This document shows, one piece after another, positions 54,723 through 64,000 of a DNA stretch of 64,000 nucleotides. Under the pieces are notes generated by a model. That model did not search any database and had not been told where the DNA came from. It saw only the letters and a list, made by a program, of their open reading frames with translations. Position 1 is the first letter of the stretch, and each line of letters opens with the position of its first letter. The position numbers were made by a program, and so were the translations under genes. Source of the stretch: Christiangramia fulva (lineage in GTDB: Bacteria > Bacteroidota > Bacteroidia > Flavobacteriales > Flavobacteriaceae); contig NZ_CP028136.1 of the NCBI RefSeq assembly GCF_003024155.1, positions 1,364,001 through 1,428,000 of the forward strand. The letters are read 5' to 3'.

Positions 54723-55889
54723 ATGCCTTTTTATCATAAACTTGGTAAAATTCCTCATAAGCGTCATACCATTTTCAAAAAACCTGACGGAAGCCTTTAT
54801 TATGAGCAGCTTTTCGGGACCATAGGTTTTGACGGAATGTATTCAAACTTATATCATGAACATCGCCCCACTCAGGTAAAAGAGATCAAAGGGAGCTATG
54901 ATGTTAAGCCTAAAATAGCCGTGGAAAACAACCTGAAATCATACCGTTTCAGAGGATTCCAGGTAACTCCGCATCCCGATTTCCTGAAGAGCAGAAAACC
55001 GGTTTTAACCAATGCCGATGTGGATATTGTCCTTGCTTCGCCTCAGGGATCAACTACCGATTATTTTTATAAAAATGCTGATAGTGACGAGCTGATCTTT
55101 ATTCATAAAGGTTCCGGGAAATTGAGAACTAACCTCGGAAATCTTGATTTTAAATATGGCGACTATTTGCTCATTCCCAGAGGAACCATTTATAAGATCG
55201 ATTTTGACGATGAAGATAACCGTTTGTTTATAGTCGAGTCGAGAAGGCCCATTTATACTCCGAAGAAATACCGAAACTGGTTTGGACAATTATTGGAACA
55301 TTCTCCATTTTGCGAGCGTGATCTTCGTCAGCCTTACGAACTGGAAACAAATGACGAAAAAGGAGAATTTCTTATCAAGATCAAGAAACAGGGAGAGATA
55401 TTTGATATGATCTATGCTACTCATCCTTTTGACGTGGTGGGCTACGACGGATATAATTATCCCTATGCCTTTTCAATTCACGATTTTGAACCGATTACGG
55501 GACGAATTCACCAGCCGCCACCGGTACATCAAACCTTTGAAACTGATGCCTTTGTGGTGTGCAGTTTTTGTCCGCGAAAATATGATTATCATCCTCAAAG
55601 TATTCCGGCGCCATACAGTCATAGCAATATAGACAGCGATGAGGTTTTATATTATGTAGATGGTGATTTTATGAGCCGAAACGATATCGAGGCCGGACAT
55701 ATTTCCCTTCATCCGGCAGGAATTCCACACGGTCCGCATCCCGGGGCAGTGGAGAGAAGCATCGGCCAGACCGAAACCGAAGAACTCGCAGTGATGGTAG
55801 ATACTTTCAAACCCTTAAAGCTTACCGAAGATGCCATGGAAATAGCCGATGAAAGTTATCATAAATCCTGGCTGGAAGAGAATCATTGA
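54723..55889 (+). CDS. hmgA: Homogentisate 1,2-dioxygenase
   Basis: 388 residues. N-terminal YHKLGKIPHKRHTIFKKPDG and YSNLYHEHRPTQVKEI match HmgA, and the iron site is in PYSHSNIDSDEVLYYVDGDF (His and Glu) plus AGIPHGPHPG (His). It opens the ring of homogentisate to maleylacetoacetate, the step after HppD in tyrosine breakdown. hppD lies 477 bases downstream, with a four-helix-bundle cassette in between. Confidence 0.94.
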   Translation: MPFYHKLGKIPHKRHTIFKKPDGSLYYEQLFGTIGFDGMYSNLYHEHRPTQVKEIKGSYDVKPKIAVENNLKSYRFRGFQVTPHPDFLKSRKPVLTNADVDIVLASPQGSTTDYFYKNADSDELIFIHKGSGKLRTNLGNLDFKYGDYLLIPRGTIYKIDFDDEDNRLFIVESRRPIYTPKKYRNWFGQLLEHSPFCERDLRQPYELETNDEKGEFLIKIKKQGEIFDMIYATHPFDVVGYDGYNYPYAFSIHDFEPITGRIHQPPPVHQTFETDAFVVCSFCPRKYDYHPQSIPAPYSHSNIDSDEVLYYVDGDFMSRNDIEAGHISLHPAGIPHGPHPGAVERSIGQTETEELAVMVDTFKPLKLTEDAMEIADESYHKSWLEENH

Positions 55890-55918
55890 TCTGGTGATCC
55901 TATGATCAGATGATGAGA

Positions 55919-56356
55919 TAATTAGATAATCAGAAAATTAGATTTTTAGAAAATGATAACTTTTAATGAACGTTATAAGGATAATCTTATTCTGATTAAA
56001 AGTTTCGAGTTCGCTAAAAAAATTATTGAATATGCAGAATTATTAAATGAGGAAAGGAAATTTATACTATCCAATCAGTTACTAAGGTCAGGAACATCAA
56101 TAGGAGCAAATATCAAAGAAGCTCAAAATGGAGAAAGTAAGAAAGATTTCATTCATAAAATGAAAATTGCCATAAAAGAAGCCGATGAAACTGAATATTG
56201 GTTGTTTTTATGCAATGCTTCTTCGGGATATCCGAAATGCGATCATTTAATCACTGATTTGGAAGTAATAATTAAAATTTTAAATAAAATAATTGGTTCT
56301 TCAATGAGATCTTAAATTCCATTTTCTGATTTTCTCATTGACTAATCATCTAATTA
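55919..56356. mobile_element. Four-helix-bundle cassette with imperfect terminal inverted repeats
   Basis: TAATTAGATAATCAG (55919-55933) pairs with CTAATCATCTAATTA (56342-56356) at 13 of 15 positions, and AATCAGAAAAT (55928-55938) with ATTTTCTGATT (56321-56331) at 11 of 11. They bracket the 120-residue gene. GAT-rich low-complexity sequence precedes the left end (about 55887-55918). Mobility is inferred from structure and position. Confidence 0.5.
55953..56315 (+). CDS. Four-helix bundle protein (S23/IVS-encoded family)
   Basis: 120 residues, helical. SNQLLRSGTSIGANIKEAQN then KKDFIHKMKIAIKEADETEY is the family signature. The family was first found inside intervening sequences of 23S rRNA and is now scattered through Bacteroidota genomes, with no known cellular function. 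Here it separates hmgA from hppD, and inverted repeats bracket it. Confidence 0.93.
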   Translation: MITFNERYKDNLILIKSFEFAKKIIEYAELLNEERKFILSNQLLRSGTSIGANIKEAQNGESKKDFIHKMKIAIKEADETEYWLFLCNASSGYPKCDHLITDLEVIIKILNKIIGSSMRS

Positions 56357-56365
56357 AAAATTAAA

Positions 56366-57508
56366 ATGACAACAGATAGCACATCCTTAAAACTAAAAAA
56401 AGTGGTACCCGATGCAGAAGATTTTCTGCCAATTCTCGGGACCGATTTTGTAGAACTTTATGTAGGTAATGCCAAGCAGGCCGCTTTTTATTACCAGCAT
56501 GCCTGGGGTTTTCAGCCTGTTGCCTTTTCAGGGATGGAAACCGGAAATAAGAACAGCGTTTCCTATGTATTACAGCAGGGAAAAATAAGACTGGTGTTAA
56601 CCTCTCCCTTAAAACCCGGTGGCGATATTAATCGCCATATAGATAAACATGGCGACGGGGTAAAATTCGTGGCGCTATGGGTCGATGATGCCCGAAAAAG
56701 CTACGAGGAAACCACAAAAAGAGGGGCTAAATCATATGCTGAACCTTATGTCATGGAAGACAAAAATGGTAAGGCCGTAATTTCCGGAATCCATACTTAT
56801 GGAGAAACCATTCACCTGTTTGTGGAAAGAGGAGATTATAATGGGCCCTTTTTACCCGGTTACCGCGAATGGAAAACCAAAGCCAGTGCAGATGATACAG
56901 GTCTTCAGTATATAGACCATATGGTGGGAAATGTTGGCTGGAACGAGATGAATAAATGGGTAGATTTCTATGCCCGTGTAATGGGTTTTGCCCAGCTTGT
57001 CTCTTTTGACGATAAAGATATTTCTACCGATTATACTGCTTTGATGAGTAAGGTGATGAGTAACGGTAACGGAAGAATAAAATTTCCCATTAATGAACCG
57101 GCCGAAGGGAAAAAGAAATCACAAATTGAAGAGTATATAGATTTCTATAATGGAGCGGGAGTACAACATATTGCCCTGGCCACCGATAATATTATTGAAA
57201 CAGTTTCGGCGCTTCGCGACAGAGGTGTTGAGTTTTTACATGTCCCTGAAACCTATTATGATGATCTGCTTGATCGGGTGGGTGAAATTGATGAAAAACT
57301 CGAACCATTAAAAGAACTCGGTGTGCTGGTAGACCGCGATGATGAAGGCTATTTGCTTCAAATATTTACAAAACCGGTTCTGGACAGGCCAACCATGTTC
57401 TTTGAGATTATTCAGCGTAAAGGCGCCCAATCTTTTGGGAAAGGGAACTTTAAAGCTCTTTTTGAGGCCATAGAAAGAGAGCAGGAATTGCGGGGAACAT
57501 TAAATTAA
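56366..57508 (+). CDS. hppD: 4-hydroxyphenylpyruvate dioxygenase
   Basis: 380 residues, two VOC-fold halves. Fe(II) ligands are His in LQYIDHMVGNVGWNE, His in GVQHIALATDNI and Glu in MFFEIIQRKGAQSFGKGNF, all intact. It converts 4-hydroxyphenylpyruvate to homogentisate, the HmgA substrate. A terminator follows at 57701. Confidence 0.95.
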   Translation: MTTDSTSLKLKKVVPDAEDFLPILGTDFVELYVGNAKQAAFYYQHAWGFQPVAFSGMETGNKNSVSYVLQQGKIRLVLTSPLKPGGDINRHIDKHGDGVKFVALWVDDARKSYEETTKRGAKSYAEPYVMEDKNGKAVISGIHTYGETIHLFVERGDYNGPFLPGYREWKTKASADDTGLQYIDHMVGNVGWNEMNKWVDFYARVMGFAQLVSFDDKDISTDYTALMSKVMSNGNGRIKFPINEPAEGKKKSQIEEYIDFYNGAGVQHIALATDNIIETVSALRDRGVEFLHVPETYYDDLLDRVGEIDEKLEPLKELGVLVDRDDEGYLLQIFTKPVLDRPTMFFEIIQRKGAQSFGKGNFKALFEAIEREQELRGTLN

Positions 57509-57700
57509 ATTTAAATAATTGCTGAAATTTAATTATGAATAATAAATTTCTGATAATCGCCTAATTTTTGCGTTAAAGTTGAAATTTGCATTGCGCAGAA
57601 GGTAGAAATATAGGAGTTTTGCATCCGCATTTTTGGAGTGGTTACCAGGAATGTAGAAATTTTTCATAATTTAAGTTTTAGTTGGTTAATAAGACAAAAA

Positions 57701-57730
57701 TCCCCATCATTAATTTGGTGGGGGTTTTTG
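57701..57730 (+). terminator. Terminator downstream of hppD
   Basis: TCCCCATCA and TGGTGGGG pair (one G-T) across TTAATT, followed by TTTTTG and a T-rich run. The 190 bases between the hppD stop and this hairpin hold no gene. Confidence 0.8.
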
Positions 57731-57805
57731 TTTTAATACTTTTGGAATAGTAATTGTAAAATAAATTTAAGTTCCTAAAATCTATTACTTCAGTTAATTA
57801 ATGCT

Positions 57806-58582
57806 ATGAAAAGACTGTTTACAATTACCTTCTTTACAATTTTTTTTACCGCCACTTCATTGTTTTCCCAGAAGGCTTTTAAAGATGGGGAGTGGTTTCG
57901 GTTTCGCATTCATTACGGCCTTTTCAATGCCAGCTACGCAACGCTTGAAGTGAATGAAACCAAGCTTGATAATGAACCGGTCTACCATGTGCAGGGACGG
58001 GGTAAATCTACAGGTTTACTTGGTCTTTTTTTTAAGGTAGAAGACGATTATCAAACTTTTATTGATAAAGAAACCGGCCTTCCGCATAAATTTATAAGAA
58101 ATATTGACGAAGGCGGATATACCAAAAACCTGGTGATCGATTTTAACCATAATGCCGGGAGTGCCGAGGTTTTAAACCGAAAAACCAATAACATTAAAAC
58201 ATACAGCGTCCCGAAGAATGTACATGATATGTTATCGGCATTTTATTATATTCGCAACCAAATTGGAAATGATGAACTGGAGCCGGGGAAGGAAATTAGG
58301 TTAAATATGTTTATCGATGACGAAAACATGGATTTTAAACTGGTTTTCCTCGGAAGGGAAGTAATAAAGACGAAATTTGGGAAAGTGGCAAGTTTGAAAT
58401 TCCGTCCTTATGTTATGGCAGGAAGGGTATTTAAGGAAAAAGAAAGTCTTACCTTTTGGGTGAGCGATGATAAAAATAAAATTCCGCTTAAAATAAAAGC
58501 CGATCTTGCCGTAGGTTCGCTCGATGCCGATCTGGATGCTTATAAAGGGCTTAAGAACCAGTTCCGGATTATAATGGATTGA
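57806..58582 (+). CDS. DUF3108 periplasmic protein
   Basis: 258 residues with signal peptide (about 1-21, LFSQ). The mature protein is beta-rich; FRIHYGLFNASYATLEV, GLFFKVEDDYQTFIDKETGL and GRVFKEKESLTFWVSDDKNK match the DUF3108 fold. Function unknown, possibly lipid or envelope related. It lies one base before the tryptophan dioxygenase gene. Confidence 0.88.
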   Translation: MKRLFTITFFTIFFTATSLFSQKAFKDGEWFRFRIHYGLFNASYATLEVNETKLDNEPVYHVQGRGKSTGLLGLFFKVEDDYQTFIDKETGLPHKFIRNIDEGGYTKNLVIDFNHNAGSAEVLNRKTNNIKTYSVPKNVHDMLSAFYYIRNQIGNDELEPGKEIRLNMFIDDENMDFKLVFLGREVIKTKFGKVASLKFRPYVMAGRVFKEKESLTFWVSDDKNKIPLKIKADLAVGSLDADLDAYKGLKNQFRIIMD

Positions 58583-58583
58583 T

Positions 58584-59558
58584 ATGGATATAAAGCCGGA
58601 AATCGCTGAACGCATTTTAAAACTAGAGGAAAAATTCCGCAATTCGGGCCAAGATATGGGCTCTTATTTAGACGGTCTTTTGTATGATCGCTACCTGTCG
58701 TACTGGGATTATATCAGCCTGGATACCTTGCTGAGCCTTCAGAAGACAAACACTCATTTTCCCGACGAAAAAATTTTCATTACCTATCACCAAATTACCG
58801 AACTTTATTTTAAGCTCATAATTCACGAGCAGAAACAGATCATTGAAAACCCCGATCTTACCGTTGATTTTTTTACGGAAAAGCTTCGAAGGATGAATCG
58901 TTATATTCGTATTCTCATCGATTCTTTTGATGTGATGATTAAAGGGATGGAGAGGGAACAATTCCTGAAATTCCGAATGGCGCTTTTGCCTGCCAGTGGA
59001 TTTCAATCGGCACAATTTAGAATGATCGAATTTTATTCCACCCCCATGAAAAATTTGGTTTCGGCTGAAATTCGTGAAAATTTTTCAGAAGAAAGTGACC
59101 CGGAAGAACTTTACGAGCATATCTACTGGAAAAAAGGCGGGATCGATCTAAAAACCGGTGAAAAGACGCTTACATTAAAACAATTTGAATATCGGTACAC
59201 GCCGCGGTTTTTGCGAATAGCTAATGAGGTGAAGAAAAAAACCATCTATCATCGCTACCTGTCTCTTACTGAAGAAGAACAGAATAATAAAGCGCTGAGA
59301 AAGGCTTTGAGAGATTTTGATGTGAATGTGAATATCAACTGGTTACTGATGCATATGGGAGCTGCATTCCGGTATTTGAATAAAGAGAAGGAAACCATAA
59401 AAGCGACCGGAGGTACTAACTGGAAAGAATTTTTACCGCCAGGTTTTCAAAAGATTTCATTTTTCCCGAATTTGTGGAGTGAAAAAGAACATTCAGAGTG
59501 GGGCAAAGAATGGGTTAAGAATACTTTTAATACTGAAAATCAAAAAGAAGAACATTGA
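58584..59558 (+). CDS. kynA: Tryptophan 2,3-dioxygenase family protein
   Basis: 324 residues, longer than the roughly 280-residue bacterial TDO. The helical heme site KIFITYHQITELYFKLIIHE (H69) and the substrate segment LPASGFQSAQFRMIEF match TDO. It should convert L-tryptophan to N-formylkynurenine. The distal heme-ligand region could not be checked, so the name is by family. The stop overlaps the start of the M23 gene. Confidence 0.88.
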   Translation: MDIKPEIAERILKLEEKFRNSGQDMGSYLDGLLYDRYLSYWDYISLDTLLSLQKTNTHFPDEKIFITYHQITELYFKLIIHEQKQIIENPDLTVDFFTEKLRRMNRYIRILIDSFDVMIKGMEREQFLKFRMALLPASGFQSAQFRMIEFYSTPMKNLVSAEIRENFSEESDPEELYEHIYWKKGGIDLKTGEKTLTLKQFEYRYTPRFLRIANEVKKKTIYHRYLSLTEEEQNNKALRKALRDFDVNVNINWLLMHMGAAFRYLNKEKETIKATGGTNWKEFLPPGFQKISFFPNLWSEKEHSEWGKEWVKNTFNTENQKEEH

Positions 59559-60790
59559 AGAAATTAGGCACACTGTTATTAATGATGATGCTGGCATTTA
59601 CTGCCTGTAAGAATGATGAAAAAGAACAGGCTGTAACCACCCCAAAAAAGGAAAAACTACCTTCGGTCGAAAAAGAATATGGCTTTATACTCAATAATTA
59701 TGATGTAGTTCGGGATACCATCAAAAAAGGTGATTTCTTCGGCTCAATTATGGACAAAAATGGAGTTCAGCCCGGAAAAGTCTACGAAATTGTTGAAAAA
59801 GTAAAAGATAGTTTTAATCCAGCCAGGATCACGGCTGGTAAAAAATATATGATCCTCCGGGCGAAAGACTCTGCAAAAACCCCCAAATTTTTTATTTACG
59901 AGAATAATAAAATTGACTATACCGTATTAGCTCTGGACGATAGTATATATGTTGCTTCCAGAAAACGTCCTGTTACTATCAAAAAAAGGGAGATTTCTGG
60001 AGTGGTGACCTCTTCACTTTCCGAAGCTATGCAGGAGCAGGGACTTAGCAACCTTCTGGTCTATGAACTTTCAAATATTTACCAGTGGAGCATTGATTTC
60101 TTTAAACTTCAAAAGGGAGATCAGTTTAAAATGGTTTATCACGAAAAATATATTGATGATACTATTTTTGCCGGAATTGAAAAAGTTGATGCCGCAGTTT
60201 TCAAACATTCAGGGAAACCTTTTTATGCCTTCAGGTATATGGCTGACACGGTTACTAAAAAACCCAGTTTTTATGATGATGAGGCAAAGGCGCTTCAGAG
60301 TTTTTTCCTGAAAGCTCCGCTTAATTATACACGCATCTCTTCAAGGTACACGAAGAGACGTTTTCATCCTGTTCAGAAAAGATGGAAAGCACATTTAGGA
60401 ACCGATTACGCAGCGCCTACAGGAACGCCTATCATGAGTACGGCTAACGGAACAGTGATCGCCTCCAGTTATACTTCCGGAAACGGAAATTATGTAAAAG
60501 TACGTCATAACAGTAAATATACCACCCAATATTTGCATATGAGCAAAAGGGCTGTAAAAAAAGGAGAGTATGTAAGGCAGGGGCAGGTCATTGGGTATGT
60601 TGGAAGTACCGGGCTGGCTACAGGCCCTCATGTGTGCTATCGTTTCTGGGTAAATGGTGTACAGAGGGATCCATACCGACAGGATCTTCCTTCAGCTAAA
60701 AAAATAGAAGATTCGCTTAAAGATGAATACTTCGCCCATATCAAACCCTTAAAAGAAGAATTAGACGAAATTCCATATAAACATTTCTAA
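59555..60790 (+). CDS. M23-family peptidoglycan metallopeptidase, lipoprotein
   Basis: 411 residues. TTG start at 59555 overlaps the TGA of the preceding gene. Lipobox LAFTAC (C18). The M23 domain is C-terminal: H280-L-G-T-D284 metal motif, YLHMSK, then GLATGPHVCYRFW, where the usual H-x-H is H359-V-C361. The N-terminal 250 residues include LysM-like or CsgA-like beta segments. It should cut peptidoglycan cross-links in the periplasm. It is the first gene of a pair with pgi, which begins at the next base. Confidence 0.9.
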   Translation: MKKLGTLLLMMMLAFTACKNDEKEQAVTTPKKEKLPSVEKEYGFILNNYDVVRDTIKKGDFFGSIMDKNGVQPGKVYEIVEKVKDSFNPARITAGKKYMILRAKDSAKTPKFFIYENNKIDYTVLALDDSIYVASRKRPVTIKKREISGVVTSSLSEAMQEQGLSNLLVYELSNIYQWSIDFFKLQKGDQFKMVYHEKYIDDTIFAGIEKVDAAVFKHSGKPFYAFRYMADTVTKKPSFYDDEAKALQSFFLKAPLNYTRISSRYTKRRFHPVQKRWKAHLGTDYAAPTGTPIMSTANGTVIASSYTSGNGNYVKVRHNSKYTTQYLHMSKRAVKKGEYVRQGQVIGYVGSTGLATGPHVCYRFWVNGVQRDPYRQDLPSAKKIEDSLKDEYFAHIKPLKEELDEIPYKHF

Positions 60791-62422
60791 ATGCAAAATA
60801 TTAATCCTACGCAAACGACCGCCTGGAAGAAGTTAAGAGAACATTTTAAATCGAATGAAGCTGTGCAAATGCGTGATCTTTTTAAAGAAGATCCTGAAAG
60901 GGCTGAAAAGTTCAGCATTGCATGGGAGGATTTTTATCTCGATTTCAGCAAGAACAGGATAACCGAAGATACGCGTGCACTCCTGCTCGAACTTGCTGAA
61001 GAATGTAAATTAAAAGAAGCGATTGAAAGCTATTTTACAGGCGAAGCCATTAATAAGACTGAAAACAGGCCTGTACTGCACACAGCACTTCGCGCTGCAA
61101 AATCTGCTGAAATAGATGCTGAAGGAGAAAATGTAGTTCCTGAGGTTCAGGAAGTGCTTCAGCGAATGAAAGAGTTTAGTGATGATGTAATTAGCGGCGA
61201 CAGAAAAGGATATACAGGAAAAGCCTTTACCGATGTGGTGAATATCGGGATTGGAGGTTCAGATCTTGGGCCGGTAATGGTAACTCATAGTCTCCGATTT
61301 TATAAAAATCATTTGAAGATGCATTTCATCTCGAATGTCGATGGGGATCATGTTCATGAAACTCTTGAAAACCTCAATCCTGAAACAACTTTATTTCTGG
61401 TGGTTTCCAAAACCTTTACCACTATGGAAACCCTTAGCAATGCTACCACTGCACGCGAATGGTTCAAAAGATCGGCGCCAAAAGAAGAGGTTTCCAAACA
61501 TTTTGTTGCCGTTTCTACCAGTTTAGAAAGGGTGGAGGAATTTGGTATGGACCCTAAAAATGTTTTCCCGATGTGGGATTGGGTTGGAGGTCGTTTTTCA
61601 TTGTGGAGCGCCGTTGGACTTTCTATCTGCCTGGGAATTGGTTATGATAATTTTGAGGCTTTACTACGTGGAGCCGGAAAAATGGATAAGCATTTCAGAA
61701 ATACCCGTTTTGAAGAAAATATGCCGGTGCATCTGGCAATGATCAGTATCTGGTACAATAATTTCTTTAAAGCCGAAACCGAGGCCGTAATTCCTTATAG
61801 CCAATATTTAGAATTATTCCCAACCTATTTGCAGCAAGCCATAATGGAGAGCAATGGGAAAAGTACCGATAGGAATGGCAATAAGGTTGATTACCAAACG
61901 GGAACGATAATTTGGGGAGAACCCGGAACAAATTCGCAGCATGCCTTTTTTCAGCTGATACACCAGGGAACCAAACTTATTCCTGCTGACTTCATCGGGT
62001 TCAAAAGATCATTGTTTGGAGATAAGGATCATCAGGATAAGCTAATGGCCAATTTCTTTGCTCAGACTGAAGCTCTGATGAATGGGAAAACTTCGGAAGA
62101 AGTAGAAGAAGAACTGAAATTTAAAAAGTTATCGCAGGACGAAATTGAGAGGCTGAAAGCTTTCAAAATATTTGATGGAAATAAGCCCACCAATACCTTA
62201 CTGGTTGAGAAATTAACTCCGGAAAGCCTGGGCAAATTGATCGCTTTATACGAGCATAAGATCTTTGTGCAGGGAGTGATCTGGAATATTTTCAGTTACG
62301 ACCAGTGGGGCGTGGAATTAGGTAAGCAACTGGCAAGCAAAATCCTTGCGGATTTCGCAAGTAAAAATGTTGAAAATCATGATTCTTCTACTAAAACTTT
62401 ACTGGAGTTGTATTTAAAGTAA
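60791..62422 (+). CDS. pgi: Glucose-6-phosphate isomerase
   Basis: 543 residues, full length. The signature blocks [74 protein letters not shown] and GVELGKQLA are present, including the catalytic Lys, Glu and His regions. It interconverts glucose 6-phosphate and fructose 6-phosphate. Last gene of the M23-pgi unit, ended by the terminator at 62459. Confidence 0.97.
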   Translation: MQNINPTQTTAWKKLREHFKSNEAVQMRDLFKEDPERAEKFSIAWEDFYLDFSKNRITEDTRALLLELAEECKLKEAIESYFTGEAINKTENRPVLHTALRAAKSAEIDAEGENVVPEVQEVLQRMKEFSDDVISGDRKGYTGKAFTDVVNIGIGGSDLGPVMVTHSLRFYKNHLKMHFISNVDGDHVHETLENLNPETTLFLVVSKTFTTMETLSNATTAREWFKRSAPKEEVSKHFVAVSTSLERVEEFGMDPKNVFPMWDWVGGRFSLWSAVGLSICLGIGYDNFEALLRGAGKMDKHFRNTRFEENMPVHLAMISIWYNNFFKAETEAVIPYSQYLELFPTYLQQAIMESNGKSTDRNGNKVDYQTGTIIWGEPGTNSQHAFFQLIHQGTKLIPADFIGFKRSLFGDKDHQDKLMANFFAQTEALMNGKTSEEVEEELKFKKLSQDEIERLKAFKIFDGNKPTNTLLVEKLTPESLGKLIALYEHKIFVQGVIWNIFSYDQWGVELGKQLASKILADFASKNVENHDSSTKTLLELYLK

Positions 62423-62458
62423 TTAACAAAATTTGTTAAAAACCTGTTAGTAGTTTTA

Positions 62459-62490
62459 AAGTGCCTGTAATCAGGCACTTTCTTTTTTTT
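62459..62490 (+). terminator. Terminator of pgi
   Basis: AAGTGCCTG-TAAT-CAGGCACTT followed by TCTTTTTTTT. Confidence 0.92.
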
Positions 62491-62608
62491 GATAGCTTTG
62501 GAATGGCAAATTGTTAAAGTTAAAAATCTTAACATTTGGATAAACTCAGATGTTGGGGAAAACACTTTTTTTGCCACGAAAATTTAATCAAACACAAACT
62601 ATTAAAAC

Positions 62609-64000
62609 ATGAGGAAATTATTACTGTTAGCGATGTTTCTTGCATCTGCTACCATTTTTGCTCAAGGGACGGTTACCGGAACGGTAATCGATTCTGGATT
62701 AGACAGCCCTCTTCCCGGCGCCAACGTTAAAGTGGTAGGCACGAATACTGGTGCGATAACCGATTTTGACGGAAAATTTAGTCTGAATGTAAATCAAGTT
62801 TCAGGCAAAATTGAAATCAGTTTTGTTGGATACAAAACCAAAACAATAGATTTTTCTGTAAGCGGAGGTACGCAGGACCTTGGCAAAATTATGTTGGATC
62901 CCGATGCGGGAGCTTTGGATGAGATCCTTGTTACAGCATACTCGCTTGCGATTGATAGGAAAACCCCAGTGGCGGTTTCTAATATTAAAGCCAGTGATAT
63001 CGCTCTTAAATTAGGAACCCAGGAATTTCCCGAAATTTTAAAAACAACTCCGGGAATTTATGCTACAAGACAGGGAGGTGGTTATGGAGATTCCCGAGTA
63101 AACATTCGAGGTTTTGAATCTGAAAACGTTGCGGTTTTGATCAATGGGATTCCTGTAAACGATATGGAAAACGGTGCAGTTTATTGGAGTAACTGGGCTG
63201 GATTGGGTGATGTAACTTCAAGGATGCAGGTTCAAAGAGGATTAGGTGCTTCTAAAGTTGCTGTTCCTTCTATTGGAGGAACAATTAATATCGTTACTAA
63301 ATCTACAGATGCTGAAGAAGGAGGAAATGTAAGTGCTGCAATTGGTAACGATGGGTATTTTAAATACGGAATGACTTATTCAACCGGCCTTTCTGATAAT
63401 GGATTTGCTGCAACTGTTTCAGCTTCTAAAATCCAGGGAGATGGTTATGTAGACGGGACTGAGTTTGAGGGATATAATTATTTTGTAAACTTATCAAAAG
63501 AAATAAATTCCAATCATACCATTGCTTTTAATGCATTTGGAGCACAACAGGAGCATGGCCAGCACTATACTCGTCAAACCATTGAGGAGTATAAAAGAAC
63601 CGAAGCCGGGCCAAAAAGATTTAATGCCGACTGGGGTTATAAAAATGGACAGGTTTATCATACCTCTTATAACTTCTATCATAAACCTCAAATGTCTTTA
63701 AACCATTATTGGAGAGTAAATGAAAAAACCGATATCTCTACTGCACTATATGCATCCTTTGGCTCTGGAGGTGGAAGAAGAACACGTGGGGATAAATTGG
63801 GAAGTGATGAATATAGATTAGGAGGTTTTGATCAGCCCATAGATTTTGATAAAATTGTTGATGAAAATATTGCAAGAAGCCCACTTGGCGCTTCAGATAT
63901 GATATATGCATCTTTTAATTCCCATCAGTGGTATGGGATTTTATCCACTTTTAAAAACCGTACCTCCAATAAACTAACTCTTTCAGGAGGTATAGACGGC
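62609..64000 (+). CDS. TonB-dependent receptor, N-terminal part (3' end outside window)
   Basis: 464 codons from ATG at 62609, open to the window end. Signal peptide (about 1-19, TIFAQ), carboxypeptidase-like domain (about 20-100, GTVIDSGLDSPLPGANVKVV then GAITDFDGKFSLNVN), then a plug with EFPEILKTTPGIYATRQGGG and SRVNIRGFESENVAVLINGI. The barrel start is present (SVQ-rich, GGTINIVTKSTD). The SusC-type long N-terminus suggests uptake of a large ligand, such as glycans or peptides; no SusD partner can be seen because the window ends. Confidence 0.93.
   Translation, partial: MRKLLLLAMFLASATIFAQGTVTGTVIDSGLDSPLPGANVKVVGTNTGAITDFDGKFSLNVNQVSGKIEISFVGYKTKTIDFSVSGGTQDLGKIMLDPDAGALDEILVTAYSLAIDRKTPVAVSNIKASDIALKLGTQEFPEILKTTPGIYATRQGGGYGDSRVNIRGFESENVAVLINGIPVNDMENGAVYWSNWAGLGDVTSRMQVQRGLGASKVAVPSIGGTINIVTKSTDAEEGGNVSAAIGNDGYFKYGMTYSTGLSDNGFAATVSASKIQGDGYVDGTEFEGYNYFVNLSKEINSNHTIAFNAFGAQQEHGQHYTRQTIEEYKRTEAGPKRFNADWGYKNGQVYHTSYNFYHKPQMSLNHYWRVNEKTDISTALYASFGSGGGRRTRGDKLGSDEYRLGGFDQPIDFDKIVDENIARSPLGASDMIYASFNSHQWYGILSTFKNRTSNKLTLSGGIDG

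Overview
The window looks like chromosome of a marine-type member of the Flavobacteriaceae (Bacteroidota), in the Gramella/Christiangramia/Salegentibacter neighbourhood. The evidence is the gene families (TonB-dependent receptors with carboxypeptidase-like N-termini, porin O/P, the eukaryote-like class of IleRS, BNR-repeat secreted proteins), the lack of clear Shine-Dalgarno sequences, and several Bacteroidota-type promoters with a TAnnTTTG -7 box. The genus is an inference. Most of the window is ordinary core genome, densely packed and with short operons.

Layout. 0-6.7 kb: end of a MATE efflux pump, a large secreted BNR-repeat protein, HemJ, a sensor kinase and a crotonase. 6.7-7.1 kb: REP-like intergenic repeats. 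7.1-11 kb: radical SAM protein, HD hydrolase, acyltransferase, bacilliredoxin and a TerB/J-domain protein. 11-18.2 kb: a metal-homeostasis block with a DtxR-family regulator, an Nramp transporter fused to a universal-stress domain, a ZIP transporter, a small secreted protein, then on the opposite strand a 49-residue FeoB-associated Cys-rich protein, FeoB, FeoA and a SCO protein. A DtxR-like box precedes the regulator, and a weaker similar motif precedes feoA. 18.4-19.9 kb: RseP and tRNA-Asn.

19.86-25.6 kb is the accessory part. Immediately 3' of tRNA-Asn are three tandem 24-bp repeats, a copy of the tRNA 3' end, an AAA_14/DUF4143-type ATPase with two 28-bp repeats ending against its start codon, a 56-nt nested inverted repeat and a triple-repeat PepSY-like lipoprotein. 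A reverse-strand group follows: an esterase, a small membrane protein, a DoxX-like gene broken by a frameshift and an amidohydrolase.

25.4-34.2 kb: phosphate uptake (structured leader with terminator, porin O/P, Pit transporter with PhoU-like tail), an NAD-salvage operon (macro domain, pncB, pncA), an outer-membrane protein and glutamate dehydrogenase. 34.2-44.3 kb: recO, a TonB-dependent receptor, ileS (carrying an in-frame palindromic insertion), a DksA-like protein, a secreted protein, a serine hydrolase and lspA. 44.3-49.1 kb, reverse strand: response regulator and PAS kinase, then 5-FTHF cyclo-ligase, aspartoacylase-like protein, RimK and a retropepsin-like protease. 49.2-64 kb: uvrC, a patatin-barrel protein, a CaCA-type antiporter, tyrosine and tryptophan catabolism (hmgA, a four-helix-bundle cassette, hppD, DUF3108, tryptophan 2,3-dioxygenase), an M23 peptidase, pgi, and the start of another TonB-dependent receptor cut by the window end.

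No CRISPR array, rRNA or complete insertion sequence was seen. I did not find a clearly new defence or biosynthetic system. The best leads are the tRNA-Asn-adjacent segment, the metal block with its candidate operators, the four-helix-bundle insertion and the RimK-centred cluster.
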